Shown piece by piece: positions 34,274-47,509 of a DNA stretch of 64,000 bases. Source of the DNA: Mactromeris polynyma. Lineage: Eukaryota > Mollusca > Bivalvia > Venerida > Mactridae. The position numbers and the translations under genes were made by a program. The notes below the pieces were generated by a model. The model searched no databases and was not told the DNA's origin. It saw nothing but the letters and a program-made list of their open reading frames with translations. The stretch lies in assembly GCA_032209605.1 (NCBI GenBank), contig JASFXZ010000038.1, forward strand, positions 4,030,001 through 4,094,000, read 5' to 3'. How positions within the stretch are numbered: the stretch's first letter is position 1; every line of letters starts with the position of its first letter.

Positions 34274-37200
34274 CTATTTAGCTGTAACAGGATCGGAGCC
34301 AGGATTTTTGTAACAAATGTCTAGGTCGGCAGCAAACTTTTCCGTCAATATGTTGACAATTTCAACATTCTGTCTCTTACATGCTTTATGAAAAGGACTT
34401 TCTTCATATCGATCTTCCAAATATATATCTGACACAGGACAAAGCATCAATACAATGTCTGTCTTATCTCCTTGAATTGCAGTATGTAAAGGAATATGGC
34501 CGTTATTGTCTGCAAGGTTTACGTCAGCGACCGGAATAAGTTTCTTGACTATTTCTGTGGCACCTTTCGTAGTAGCAACATTTATTGGTGTCTTGCCATA
34601 GATGTCTTGAAAGTTTGGATCAACCCCATATTGTAGTAAAACATCTATCAGACCTTCGTTCAAACTCAAGACAGCAATATGGTAAAGATCCACTGTCCTC
34701 TTCTGAAACTTACCAAATGAAGTCAATTTATCAAGTGCTTGTGTCTCGTCTACATGTAGAATCATTTTTACAATGTCGTTATTTCCCCTAATTGCGGCAC
34801 ATTGTATAGGAATGTATCCACGACAGTCTTTTGCATTCAAGGACGCTCCTCGACTGATTAGTAGTTCAGCAGTTCGTGAACTTCCAGCATCAGCTGCGAA
34901 ATGTAATGGCATACGTTTGAAATGGCCAGTATTGTAGTTTAGATCAGCTCCATTCTGTAGCAGATATTCACAGTCTTCTACTCTGTCATGAAATATCGCT
35001 CGTTCTAAAGCAGCCATAGCGAAAACATTTCTTCCTTTCAACAGTTTCAAATGACTTTCTACAGCAAGCTCCTTTCCATCAATTACTTCACCTATCAGCT
35101 GCGCTATCCGTTTATGGCCCTTAAAGACAGCTGCATGTAAAGGAGTCATACCGTTTGTATCTGGTTGCTGTACATTGGAACACTTTAGCAGTGACTCACA
35201 AATGGATTCACAGTTTCTGTAAGCTGCGAAATAAAATGACGTTCTGCCAAATGTATCCTGAATGTTCGGTTCTGCGTTGTATTCTAGGAGTAATTTTACC
35301 ATTTGATGATCATTTTTCCAGATCGCAATGTGTAGTAAAGTCATGCCTTTGATAAATGACTTGGCTCCAGGAGAAGTAAGCCTTATGGAAACTTGAGTAC
35401 TGTCTGCTTTCAGTATCTCTCGTACAGCATCACAATGACCTCTAATGGCTGCGCAATGGACAGGATAGTGACCACGATAGTCTTTGTCCTTCAAAGATGC
35501 ACCCTTCTCAATAAGCAACTTTACTACCTCAGCATGACCCATGTCTGCGGCTGTGTGAAGTTGAGTCCGTTTGAACTTTCCAGTTTTATCAGTAAACGTG
35601 GCCCCATTCTCTAATAATATTTTATATGCTTCAAACTGGTTTTCCATGGAAGTCTTATGGTATTGATCTGACAATTCAGAAGATAGAGGTTTCATTGATA
35701 GTAGGGCTCTGTGAAGGGCCGTTTTCTTGTTGGTATTACTGTAATTTACGTCAAATCCATATTTGATAAGTACGTTCATAACATCAACATAGCCCTTCTT
35801 TGCGGCCATAATAAGAGGGCTGTTTTTGTTTTGTATGCGGTTGTATGACTCACTACCACTTGTATATTTTTCCACAAGCCGCTCGACTACATGCATGTGC
35901 TTAGGTGAAGTAGCCACGAATATACTTTCCTCATTGGTCTCTGCTCCGTAACGTAACAACAGCTCCACAGCATCCACTAGTCCTAGACGAGCAGCTATCA
36001 ATAGAGACATATATAAGAATATCTTCTTATCGGCAAACGTATTCCAGTGGAATCCCATGAAACATGCGAGCAGTTTTGTATTTCCAACAAGAATTGCTTG
36101 AGATGCTAAGTATACAGGTATTTTCTCATCACCAAAGTCAAGACCATAAGTACTCAACAACCCACTTATCCAGGAGAGTGGTTTAAACAAAAGATTCCTT
36201 CCTTCTTCGCTGTTGCAAAACACATGAAGAAACGATTCATTTGTAAAGCAATCATGCTTCAGCATAGATATGTGGATTCCATAAGAATCAAAGTACAGCC
36301 GAGTGTACACACTCACTATCCAATGATCAGTATTTTCAAACACAGATTGTTCAATCTTCATAGCCTTAACAATTGCATCATTTAATTCGTCATAGCGGAA
36401 TGGTTGAATGAAAACATGCATGTCGTCATTTCTATTTTCATTCACCGTAGTGTATTGTGACAGAAACTCTTTATTTGCTAGTTTAAGGATAGCATTTGGA
36501 AACTTTTTTCCAACAACAATCCCTACCATATCCTTCGCTACATTGTGACTAAATCTATATTCTCCACTTCTTTGATGGTTAGTTATAATTCCCCCTTCAA
36601 TATGAGATAATGAGCTTAACAGTAAGTCAAATAGTTGTTCTCCTGATTTCTTTAATCTAATCCATCTTGCTGCTTCCAAAATATTTTCATTAGCAAGTCT
36701 ATTAACCATCGCCATTTCAATTTCTGAACGCTTCAATTTCTGCTCGGGCATCGACCAAATTAAAAAAAGAGCAAAATACTTTTCTTCCTGCAAAAACAAT
36801 TCCTCTATGCAGTTTCTGAAAAACACGTATGGCTTTTCAAAAAACAAGTCTTCTTGATCAAAAAGATCATCGTTGCTTACAAATAGTCTTACTGTCTCTG
36901 GAAATCCTGTCATTGTTTTCAAGGTCTCCCATTTTGCCGACGAGAAATTATTCTCCATACACTCATAAGAGCTTTGAAAGGAAATAGTTACAATCTCTTT
37001 TACCATCTCCTCTGACATACTCCGGTTAAAATATCCCAGATGCAGCTCAAGTATATGTGTCATTTCTGCTGCTGTAAGTTGTGATGAGGAAAGAGTTTGT
37101 ATATTTTCACTATCAAAAAGTTTACTTCTTACCAACTGCTTTGCTTCTGAAAGTATGTAGTGTCGGGAAGTGATTATCAATTTTCTTTTCCCTTTATTGA

Positions 37201-37545
37201 CCCTTATAAGTCTTAATAAATCAGGGAACAATACGAACCATTCATGAAGCATGTTTTCATTCAACACGCCTGCTCCAAAAATATCATCGATAAATATTAT
37301 TTCGAATGTTTGACTCCCAAAATCGACCCTTTTCATATCTGACGGTTGATTTAGCTTTAAACAAGACCTTGACCTTGCTACCTCCGATATCAATTTTGTT
37401 GCCATCCATGTCTTTCCTTCTCCTGGAGATCCGCTAAGTATTACTAATCCAGATTTCAGTAACTTTGCCTTTGCCTGTTCGTGTGCGTTTGTTGTCACAT
37501 ATACGCTATCGCGCTCATCGTCCTCTACACTCAAATCCCCGAGTG
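34274..37545 (-). CDS. Exon 4: nSTAND3 NTPase and ankyrin repeats
   Basis: Acceptor TTTTTCTGTTTCAG precedes 37545. The first two bases complete an Ala codon begun in exon 3. There is no ATG near its 5' end, so this frame cannot be a stand-alone gene with a standard start. It carries the whole NTPase and all ankyrin repeats, and ends [10 protein letters not shown]. Two blocks of four ankyrin repeats resemble each other (from [17 protein letters not shown] and from [17 protein letters not shown]), pointing to an internal duplication. Confidence 0.9.
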
Positions 37546-40500
37546 CTGAAACAGAAAAATACGCTTACATAAATTATTAATATATTTCAAACGGAGGTGT
37601 TGATGAAGGTGCTCTGCACACAAAACACATTCTTCTTATTGTTAATTCAATTACTGAATCGAACGTATATATACACACAGTATTATTCTCATTTCACCTA
37701 TTTCGCTTGGTATCTAGTATACGAAATAATATTATTATTATATGCAAATATGATATGCATAACAGAACAATTGACCAGTGGTAAAGTATCGCAAATTTAG
37801 TAAGTCTCTTACTATGATATGAACAAGACAGTATCTTTTGTTTATGTTAAACTAAATACTTTATCATGAAGATGACCACAGACATGGGGTAATCATCAAA
37901 AATAATCATTATGATTAATAATCGATTACTAAATCATTAAGCATGCATTTTTCTGATTACTTTAATCATAATTTTTAATCGATTACAGCCAAAAATGGGC
38001 TGTAATCATGTTTATTTTATGATTAATTTAAGATCACTTTGGGTATTTATTCCTTTCTACAAAGTAGACATTTAAAAAATTGGATACGTAATTAAATAGT
38101 TATAGGAAAAAAGCATTGATTGACTTCCAATGTTTAAAAAACAATTACACACATATTTCTCAATTATTCATGGTTAAAGCTGTCATGTTCTGGCCCTAGG
38201 GTATAACAATGATCTATGACACAACAGAACAGTTTTTGTTTATCTGTTAATATGGGATAGAACTATAACGATACACTGATTTACACTGAGTAAACCGCTT
38301 ATCAGATAAAAAAGTTAAAATTGCTCAATCCTTTGAAATCTATTTCAGAATTCAGCCACCTCTGCTCCATGTGAGCGGTTATTAAGTATCGCTGGAAAGT
38401 TCTTTCGACCAGAGAGATGGCGACTCGGCGATAAGACATTTGAAATGCCAATGATGATTAAATGCAATAAGTAAACTAAAATATGCATCATTAAGTGCAA
38501 GACATAAACTGTGTATAGAACTGACACTGTGACATTGAGAATAAAAAACTAATGTTGTATTCATTCATTTTACTGTTGAAATAATAAATAAGATTCACAG
38601 ATCTGTGTTTCAATCAGTCATTTACAAAAAGAAGTAATCATTAATCATGATTACTTTCATTTAAATTAATCATAATTAATCGATTACTTGCAGTTTATGC
38701 AGTAATCATGAAATAATAGATTACTGAAAAAAGCAAAATAATCATAATTTAATCGATTACTTTTTTAAGTAATCGACCCCACGTTTGATTTACCATAGCC
38801 TTCCGATTGTGTCTTGACGCGAAACAATAATATCACGAATGTCAATAAATATAGACGTGATATTAATCGACTGGAAATAACAAGGTAACGACATGAAAGT
38901 CATCAGACCATAATAAATAGCTTTGACATATAGAAATGTGACTATTGTAAGTAAAGTTCAACCAAATGCTTTGAGTATGGTATCTGGAAGTTAGTTTTCA
39001 AAAGCGCTTGTTTGCACGTGATAGGCATCTACAGGCCCCCATCCTCATCTTCATATAGACAATTTGTCACTGACTTTTTTGAGTTTATGGAACGAGCAAT
39101 CCCGCAATATTCAAATCTTATGATCATGGGAGACTTTAATCTGCACATTCATGAAGACAGTGATGCTATTGTCGACTTCAAAAACTCACTCTTTGCTATG
39201 GGCTTGGAGCAACATGTTGATTTTAGCACTCAAACAGGTGGACACAGCCTTGACTTAGTTATAACTGAATCAGCGAATGGTGTTAATGTACAGTCATGTG
39301 AACCAGGTCCATTCATATCAGATCACTGTGTAGTAAAAACCGTTTTAAAAATTAAAAAAGAAAGTGTTGTGAGCAAAGCAGTTGCATCCAGAAACTACAA
39401 AGAGATCGATAAGATGGAATTTTCAAGTGATCTGAGTAAAATTGAAATTATTTGTAATGAAGAAAACAACATTGCTAACTTTGTTGAGACATATGAGACA
39501 GAACTTTTAAATATTTTGGATCGCCAAGCCAGATATGAAAGATGTACCATGTATTGACCATTTTCATGAATTGAACCAAGACGAAGTAAAGAAACTTATA
39601 TGTGAACTAAATACAAAATCTTCAGAACTTGATACTTTACCTACACATATTCTTAAAAAAATACTTGAATGACCTGTTAACAATAATCACAAAACTAGTC
39701 AATATGTCGCTCCAACAAGGTATTTTTCCACACAAATACAAGCAGGCTATTGTTCGACCTCTCCTCAAGAAAGCTGGACTATATCTTGTACTTTCAAACT
39801 ATAGACCAGTGAGCAATTTGTCTTTTCTGTCTAAACTTATCGAGAAAGCTGTTCTTCTACGGCTAAACTGTCATGCCGATAGTCATGATCTACTTCCCAA
39901 AAACCAGTCGGCTTACAGACGATTTCATTCGTGCGAATCGGCGCTTCTTAGACTGATTAATGACATTCTATCTGGCATGGAGAAACAAGAAGTTACAGCC
40001 ATGATAGCAATTGATCTTAGTGCAGCCTTCGACACAGTGGACCATGATATACTCCTCAGTGTACTCAATAACCAATACGGTGTATGTGGTACTGCACTAG
40101 CTTGGCTTCATTCCTACCTCAGACCACGCAGCTGTAAAATCTGAGTTAATTCGACATTATCCTCGGCGCGTCCACTAGAATGCAGCGTTCCACAAGGTAG
40201 TTGTCTTGGTCCCTGGCTGTACCTCGCTTATGCTGGAACATTATTTGATGTCATCCCACACTCAATCTCCCTATACGGTTTCGCAGACGATCATATAGCT
40301 CATAAAAGTTTTCATTCAGCATCTCATATAGTTGAAGCGCAGAATGTGAATGAACTTGAACAGTGTGCAGTTACCATTAATGACTGGATGAACGAAAACA
40401 AACTGAAAATGAACTCTTCAAAACGGAATTTATTATGTTTGGCAGCAGACAAATGTTAAGCAAATGTTCTACCAAAGTTATCAACATTGCTGGTGACAAC

Positions 40501-43500
40501 ATTACTCGTGGAAGTGTAGTCCAATACCTAGGTGCCTTTTTAGATGAAACATTGACCTTTAAGGAACATGTTAAACGCAAATGCCGTGCAGATATGATGA
40601 ACTATTTTAGGATAAAAAACATCCGAAAATACCTCACCAAAGCCGCAACAGAGACTCTTGTTTTATCTTTAGTTATCTCTCACCTGGACTATTGCAATGT
40701 CATTTTGTATGGGATAGCTGACACTGAACTACACACAATGCAGCGTATTCAAAACATGTCTGCAAAGCTTGTCCTGAATCGCAGAAAATTTGATAGCTCA
40801 AAAGATGCTCTATACGAATTACATTGGCTTCCTATCAAAATTAGAATTAATTTCAAACAATTAACTTTTATGTATAATTGTACCATTGGTAATGCTCCTA
40901 CCTATTTGACTGAGTTACTGTCAGAGCATGTCCCACGTAGACCAGGTTTGAGATCCACTGTTCTAAACTCATGTGTAAAATATGACGTTCCATTCAACAA
41001 GAAATCAAGTTTTAGTGATAGAAGTTTTAAAACTACTGGTCTGAAATTATGGAACGACTTGTCAGTTAGTGTGAAACAATCTGTATCATTGGACGTTTTT
41101 AAGAAAAAACTCAAGACACACTACTTTAACCGGTTTTATGACTTATTTTAAATCTCGTTGCTCACATATATTTTTTATATTATACTTCCTTGTGCAACAT
41201 TCATAATATTTTAATATCTTATCAGTTTGATATCTTAAAGTAAATACTACACTGATGATGAATATTTTTACCTTTTTCTTAAAATGTAGGTTCTTAAACA
41301 AATTCATTTACATGTATTTGATTTTAATGTTTTGATTATATGTATGTTTTATCAAATTTTTATCTTTGTTACCTTTACCAGTTATTATGTATAACGCCAC
41401 TGTATATGTAGTTACTATCTATGTAGAAATAGGCGTTTAAACAAATAAATTACGTTATAATAAATACTGTACCACACCATCAAATTATTGTTAATATTTT
41501 TGCATAAAATTAAAGGCAACAATAGCAGAAATCTGAGTATGAACTTGTCTTTAAAGCCATCCACCTTAAAAGCCACACCTCGTCCAATGAAAGTTAAACT
41601 GGACATGTACTCTTATATGAACTGACTTACATCATCTGTATATCAGTTAGGCCCAGGACAATATCCAACATTTAACAGGACTTTGATGATGCCAATGATC
41701 TACCTGTTAATGGACCTGTATCCTAATCTTAATGGCATACCTAGTCGTGATAGTGTGGGCTTTTCAACACGCATGAACTAAAGCGATTAAACTTTCAGTG
41801 TAGGTACACTCATTCTTTCATTGTCATAGTTATGTTAAGCACAATGTATACAATTGAATGAAATGTACATTACCTTGCATTTGTTGCATGTTGTTCGTGT
41901 TGTCAACCTTTCCTTCCAGAGCACCAATACGTTGAACTGTCCCAACATGCTGGGTTTCTCGTACATTCTTTTCTACCATGATGTTATCCTCTAAGTTATT
42001 TTGTCTTGATAGGATAGTCTTTATAGCGTTATCGTGCTTTTCTCCCGTAATTATGTTGCTTTCCTCAACTTTCATAATTTGTTTTGTGACATTTTGTAAA
42101 TGCGACGTTTGTTGATCAATAGTTGTAGCAATATTGTTGATACTTCTCTCTACTTGTACAAACTTTGCTTTCGTTTCACCGATGTCTGCTTGCCAATCAC
42201 ACTCATTTTGTCTCCATTGTTGTATTTCTGCTATGTATTTCGATTCGTTTTCAGGATCAAGTGAACAAGTCTTGAGTTTATTAATACTCTCAGCTAAGTT
42301 AGGTATGCCTTGTCCAAGTCTTAAAATTACCTGCAATAAAAAATGTGCAATTGCATCATCTTGTACAAAACAATTGTACATGTATATGTTCGATGATGTG
42401 TGTAGCTTACATAGCTTTTATTAATGACAAATTCACCAAATAATTTTACGCAGATAAACTGCAAAACATTCAATCAAAATGTGTACACTTGGACTATGAG
42501 AGAATGTTACACGAAAATAACTCCATGTCATGAATATTTACGTATCCCAATAGCGACTCTTAAATCGAGCAGGAAATACCGCTTACAAACTACAAAGCCA
42601 TCCCTACAACACACATTTAAACTCGTTTAAAAAGAATTAGTTTTCAACTCTCCAAGAAAAACACCGTCAATAAATACTGGGTTCAGCGAACCTTGTGTTC
42701 TTCAACCAGCCAGACTAGCTAAACAAAATGCGAAAGACAATAAAGATAATAACCTTTTCCAAATCGTCCCATTTATGTTGATATATCTGCTGTGTCAGAT
42801 TAATAGTCTTCACATGGGCAAACTGAAAATACCAAATCAACGTAGACCGATCCATATGAAAATGCATGCATGCGTAACATATCCGAAAATATTAACTTTT
42901 TTCTATCGCAATTCTAAAAAAAAAATGTCATGTAAACTCCGAGGGAGACATATTGTTTTTGCCGTCGGTGTCTGTCTGTCCGTCTGTCCCTCCGTCCACG
43001 TTTAGCTTGTCCGCGCTTCAATTCCAATACTGCTGGTTGGATTTCAGCCAAACTTCATAGGATTGATCAACATCAAGTGTAGTTGTGCATCTTCGTTTTT
43101 TGTTCCGTGCATGATGAACTGATCAAACACTATCTTTCTTGTTTGCATGATATTCTGTTCTAACATCTTGTATCAGTATTACAATAACTGACAAACTCCC
43201 ATCTGGGAGACATATGGTTTTATTAAAAAACAACCATCCAGCTAAATAACTATAATAAGGATAATTAGTACAAAAACTCACGTGCTTAATTCAAGTGTCT
43301 ACATGATGGTATAGATATAGGAATTATACTGTAATATAGCATCGGTATAGATCTTAGGAATTTTGAAAGACCAAACGTCTTGTTCCTTTGCGTCATGTAA
43401 CATAATTGAATCACTGGTCTTTCTTTCATTTGTTCTAACCTTCCGGTAATAATGATTAAATAAGTTGAAACGACTCAACGTACGACTGTCGCTCATTCCG

Positions 43501-43991
43501 ACAACCCAATTTTAGTCCCTACAATATCAATTTTCAATATAAATTTTGTTCGTTTAGATGATGCGATCGATGCTTACCTCATTCCTTATCCGTCGAAGTC
43601 GTGATATATCTGCTACTAGTGATGTATCAAACGAAGGCGGTATGCCCTGTGACCAATATATTGATGTTTTATCAATGTCACATACGTATCTCAACAAGAT
43701 ACTTAAGAGCGTAACATCACAATCTTTTGAGCTAGGTTTGTCATTTGCATTGCTCTGAGGGTGAGGATAGAGGACATCCAACTGAGTTTGTGTTATAATC
43801 TTTTTCTTCCTTAAGTCTTCAATTGTTTTACGAACTGCTTCATATTTAAGCTTATTTTGTTGTACATCTTGAGTGATACTCGTGTCAAACTGATGTCTAA
43901 GAACAGGCGTACCACCGTCTACAACTAAACTTAAGATCCTAAGGCCGTAGGCTTTTGTTTCCGACGGAGCAATAGAGGAAGCGCTCGCCAT
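34274..43991 (-). CDS. HEPN - coiled-coil - nSTAND3 NTPase - ankyrin repeat protein (four exons, 1403 aa)
   Basis: Exons by coordinate: 43578-43991, 42754-42822, 41874-42330, 34274-37545. All junctions are GT-AG and the phases agree (0, 0, 1). Residues 1-165: DZIP3-like HEPN domain with [16 protein letters not shown] and [12 protein letters not shown], completed across intron 1 to RNEFAH (R136-H141), the Rx4H motif of HEPN RNases. Residues 162-314: coiled coil. Residues ~325-790: nSTAND3-type P-loop NTPase with Walker A GSPGEGKT (352-359), Walker B IIFIDD (D400, D401) and a LIITSRHY sensor strand. Residues ~825-1390: about 16 ankyrin repeats. No membrane segment, so probably cytosolic. The STAND architecture implies ligand-induced oligomerisation; an innate-immune sensor/effector role with RNA cleavage is inference from domain families. 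The true start is ATG at 43991; upstream noncoding exons may exist. Confidence 0.85.
37883..38784. mobile_element. AT-rich inverted-repeat element in intron 3, hAT-like
   Basis: The ends CATGGGGTAATC and the complement of CGTGGGGTCGATTAC form a short imperfect TIR. Both subterminal zones carry repeated TAATCGATTAC motifs in both orientations. No coding frame. I could not identify a target-site duplication, so the class is tentative. Confidence 0.5.
38940..41460 (+). mobile_element. Dead CR1/L2-like LINE in intron 3, antisense to the host gene
   Basis: 5'-truncated and internally deleted. 38951-39530 encodes the C-terminal part of an APE endonuclease (GIYRPP, MGDFNLH, SDHC). After a deletion and stops, reverse transcriptase follows at 39629-40435 ([30 protein letters not shown], and FADD at about 40281). 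The C-terminal region is at 40435-41151, with LHWLP, GNAPTYL and LWNDLS motifs typical of the CR1/L2 branch. Stops at 39555 and 40142 and several frame changes make it inactive. The 3' end is placed near 41460 by loss of the typical tail. Confidence 0.85.
41874..42330 (-). CDS. Exon 3: coiled-coil linker of the HEPN-nSTAND3 gene
   Basis: 457 bases. Acceptor TTTTTTATTGCAG before 42330, donor CAAG|GTAATG at 41874. Encodes 152 residues rich in Gln, Asn, Lys and Glu with heptad-like spacing ([15 protein letters not shown]), predicted to be a coiled coil. Starts in phase 0, ends in phase 1. Confidence 0.8.
42754..42822 (-). CDS. Exon 2: HEPN C-terminal helix
   Basis: A 69-base exon coding 23 residues ([12 protein letters not shown], then [11 protein letters not shown]). 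Acceptor GGTATTTTCAG, donor AAAAG|GTTATT. It supplies the His of the HEPN motif and the W-DLE pattern usual at the end of DZIP3-like HEPN domains. Confidence 0.8.
42935..43220. repeat. Dispersed mollusc-type repeat in intron 1, copy 2
   Basis: The counterpart of 30782-31110, shortened by internal deletion. Same CTGTCCGTCTGTC stretch and CCAAACTTCATAGGATTGATC phrase. Confidence 0.55.
43578..43991 (-). CDS. Exon 1: HEPN N-terminal part
   Basis: 138 codons from ATG at 43991 ([15 protein letters not shown]) to the donor AATGAG|GTAAGC. An in-frame TTG-TTA-CAG precedes the ATG, so the coding frame is open slightly upstream, but the ATG is the first standard start. Contains the DZIP3-like HEPN signature up to IRRNE-type residues. 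Confidence 0.85.
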
Positions 43992-46658
43992 CTGTAACAA
44001 CTTAGGTCATTGTTTGCATTATTTAGCAAGAAACATCTAATGCATGAAGGCGCCTGAAATATAGAACATAAACATACTTGAGTGGCTTTGTATATTGTTA
44101 ATTGTTTTCATTATGTGCATATGAGTGTTATTTATACAAAGAAGAGACGTTAATAAACAAATATATATATATATACTTGTAGATATATAAGTTTAGACTG
44201 GTATCTGGAGTTTCGGGTCTCCACACGAAAACTAAGGAGGGCTTAAATATCCATCTTTTCCCGGACGCACAGCCGTAGTCTAATCGTCCCTTCACCCTCA
44301 AAATGTGTGTGGCACATATCGAAAAAGCACGTGACCTGTAGTTACAAAATGTATAGGTGTTTGCCCATGATTACATAGGCTATATACACTTGGGGTTTTA
44401 AGTTTAAAACTTGCTTTAACGTTTTTTAACTGCTTATGGTATGTGGCTAAGAACACAACCTCTTGCAACATCTAGATTAAGACATTCTGTGGGTTATTAT
44501 TCTTCGTTTTCAAGCATGCATTTGAAGTGTGTTAATAAGATGTATAGCCGGGGGATGGATCTTGCTTTACCGTCTTTTGTTTTTATGAAGATATGAAAAC
44601 TAATATTTTTATCAGTAAGTATACATGTTTGAGAAGTAAATATTCCAAATAATAAAATCACACGAAGTTGTTCACCTCAGTAAGTGTTTTGCAAACAGAA
44701 GCTCACGTTTAACTTACATACAGCCCCGCATTTTACATTTTGCTATCTAGTTTGTGATGTGTTCTTGGTGATTTTGATAGTGACTCATATCTTCGGAAGC
44801 ATGTCATTTAAAACCTTTAGAATATAACATTTAACCCTTGTGTTCTTATATACTAAATATCTTTTGAAGAATGCAAGTTTGTAAGAAATGTAAGCAAGAC
44901 ATTGCCTACTACATTTCTTCAAGAAATAGATGTGTGTGTCATCATGATCCCCCTCAATCGTAAACCTTTTCATGTTGACGTTTACAGGTATATTGGTCTA
45001 TTGATTTAACACTTGTTATCGAAATTGATATAATAATTTAAGAACATGACGACACCATTCATACAGTAAACAAAATGGGTATGACACATCCTACTTATAT
45101 AACCGGGTTGTACCTACTGATTAGAAAGATGGTTGAGCCAGTTTATTCCTCAGCATACTTACCAGTCAAACTTATGATAAACGCTAACAGAAATTACAAT
45201 GCACAAAATGAATTCGTTATTCTTGGACAATAGTGTACGTTTTATTGGGGGTACATTGCGTAACGATAACAATCATATTACAGTAGTTAACAATTGTGAA
45301 CTATGACATTTTGGAAGCGACCGAAATGTTTATACTTTAATGCAAATACAGGTGTAAATCTGTAATAGAAGAGCGCAAGGAATGCTGACTTAATGAAAGA
45401 CGGCTCCCACACACAGATAACAAAGTTTCAAAATGTAAACAAAGAGGAAGAGATCAATCATGTTACCGTGTATTTAACTCGTGTATCTATATATAATTCC
45501 ATAGTTGAATACGACTTGAGTCACATTTTGATGTTTAATTAAGACAAACGAGCAAGGTATTATCTCCACTCAATGTCGATATATCTCTTATAATAACTGA
45601 ACACTGTACATCATGTTTTTCATAAATATTATTTACTGATACTGCAATATAGCTGATGGTCCATTACCAAATTTAACTAAAAAGCTATACATGTAGTGCC
45701 AACGTAATTTTCAATACGTGACCCTATTTTCTGCAGGCAATGCGTGTTGTTATTAAGCAACATTATGATGCTCTTGTTTGTCGGTGAATAAACAGAATGA
45801 CATAACAGATGTAAAGATACAATGATAAATATACATATGACAGCAGATTCACGGCTGAATTAACACATTTAAAAAACTCAGCAGCGTTGAACAAATCTAT
45901 TAATTTAAATTCGTATTTACAGTCCGTTTTTACTTGCTTGAGAGCAGTTATAAAAGGATAGAAATGTGAACAGGCAATAACCCATTGACCAGTAGACATT
46001 GTGTAATATTCTCAACTAATTTTGAATTGACAGGTTAGCAACACATTTACAAAGACCTGGCTTTTCCAAAGATTGTGAAAGAGTTTTATAATGCACGATA
46101 CAAAATACACTGAGAATTAAGAGATACACTACTTTTAGTGTCGACAAGAGTCTCTTATAATTTGACCTAGTGACCTAGAATGTGGTCACCGCATGATCCA
46201 GTTTGTAAATTAGGGTAGAATATATAACAATTAACACAACGACCTGTTTTTGTGAAGATAGGATAGACAATCTAGCCTCTTAAAAGTGTACAGTGTCATT
46301 CTATAACTTTATCCTGTGACCTAGTACTTTTACTCGACGTGTACTGGGATTTTGTTAAGACACGGGTATCATCAGGAGTTATCCACTATCGTTACCTTCA
46401 CGACGGACGACAGACATCCAACGATCCTATACACTCACCATGTACACTTTTAGATAAGCTGAGCTAAATATATATCACTCTTCTTTTTGTTGACATTTAA
46501 AACGTGAGCATTTCGTGGAATCGATATCAAATTTAAAGCACGCAATAAATACATTTTTAATTTCTCATATCTAAATTATTTCCGATGTATCCATTTAAAA
46601 TTTCATCTGCCTTCGTAGTTCATAATTGGACTTACATATCCTACTCAGGTATCCACCT
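43992..46658. other. Upstream region of the HEPN-nSTAND3 gene
   Basis: Up to 45376 it is the source (or sister) of the duplicate block at 30081-33166. It contains an AT microsatellite at 44159-44175. Beyond 45377 the sequence is unique and I find no exon, tRNA or element terminus. Confidence 0.5.
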
Positions 46659-46800
46659 GCCCTGCGTTCAGTTACGGCTATCAGCCCTATCGTTTCGTAA
46701 CGTTTTGCAATTTGGTTCCCGTGTGCAGCCAATGTGCTATGGTGGCCAAGGGATAAAATACAAAACGTTCGCCACTGATAGCCGTAACTGAACGCAGGGC
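46659..46800. mobile_element. 142-bp mini element with perfect 26-bp inverted termini
   Basis: GCCCTGCGTTCAGTTACGGC... (46659-46684) is the exact complement of 46775-46800. A 90-bp spacer has no coding content. No target-site duplication was found, so it may be a foldback or MITE. The short frames across it on both strands are by-products of the palindrome. Confidence 0.75.
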
Positions 46801-47495
46801 TGGTGTCTTCCTCCACCTTCTGCACTCCACCCATCAACCTAAAAGCTTGAAAATCTTCTTAGTTGTTTATACATACATGTGACTCAAGTACCCATAACAA
46901 GAAAGAGTATATACATGTAGTTTAATGAGATATCTATAAACACAAAGCAAAATACCTGTATGTGACATAAACCATGTACACTTGTGAATTTTCAACCAGT
47001 TATCTACGTCATGATAATAATCTGACTGAAATATGTGAATGTGAGATAAGGGGACGGTTGAAAACGCAAATTTCTTACGCAGACATATAGAACATATAGG
47101 AAAACGCAGACAAGTTAAAATATATAGGCAATATATATAGTTTATATCAGGTAAATTATTAAGTCCATTAGAAGAAAATAGGTAGGGTAATATGTTTTTG
47201 TACTTTTTAAGGATATATCTAGATTTGTTTAAAAAAAATATATATATTTTTTATCTTATTCATTTACAGTTATTTTAACAAGATAATTATACTGTAGATC
47301 TTAAGTTCAAATATAGATGTATTCAAATATAACATTTGAAAATACTTTAAGTAGAATATTGACGTAATTGTGTGATGGATAATTAATTATTGTGATATTT
47401 AAAATAATAAAATAATTGCAGTTTGTGCAAAACAAGATATTTTGAAAAATGTCTAATTGCCTTTGATATAAACCCGACATGCTCTAACTTTAATT
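46801..47495. other. AT-rich spacer
   Basis: No gene. 47077-47150 (AAAACGCAGACAAGTTAAA) resembles the tandem repeats at 51666-51870. Confidence 0.4.
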
Positions 47496-47509
47496 AATTA
47501 GACCGGTAG

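Noticed and set aside
34274..37534. A stand-alone NTPase-ankyrin gene starting at 37534
   Set aside because: The codon there is TTG, and a clear acceptor at 37546-37548 joins in phase with the coiled-coil exon, so it is the last exon of a longer gene.
46585..46837. Small proteins on both strands around 46.7 kb
   Set aside because: They arise from the perfect inverted repeat of the mini element.
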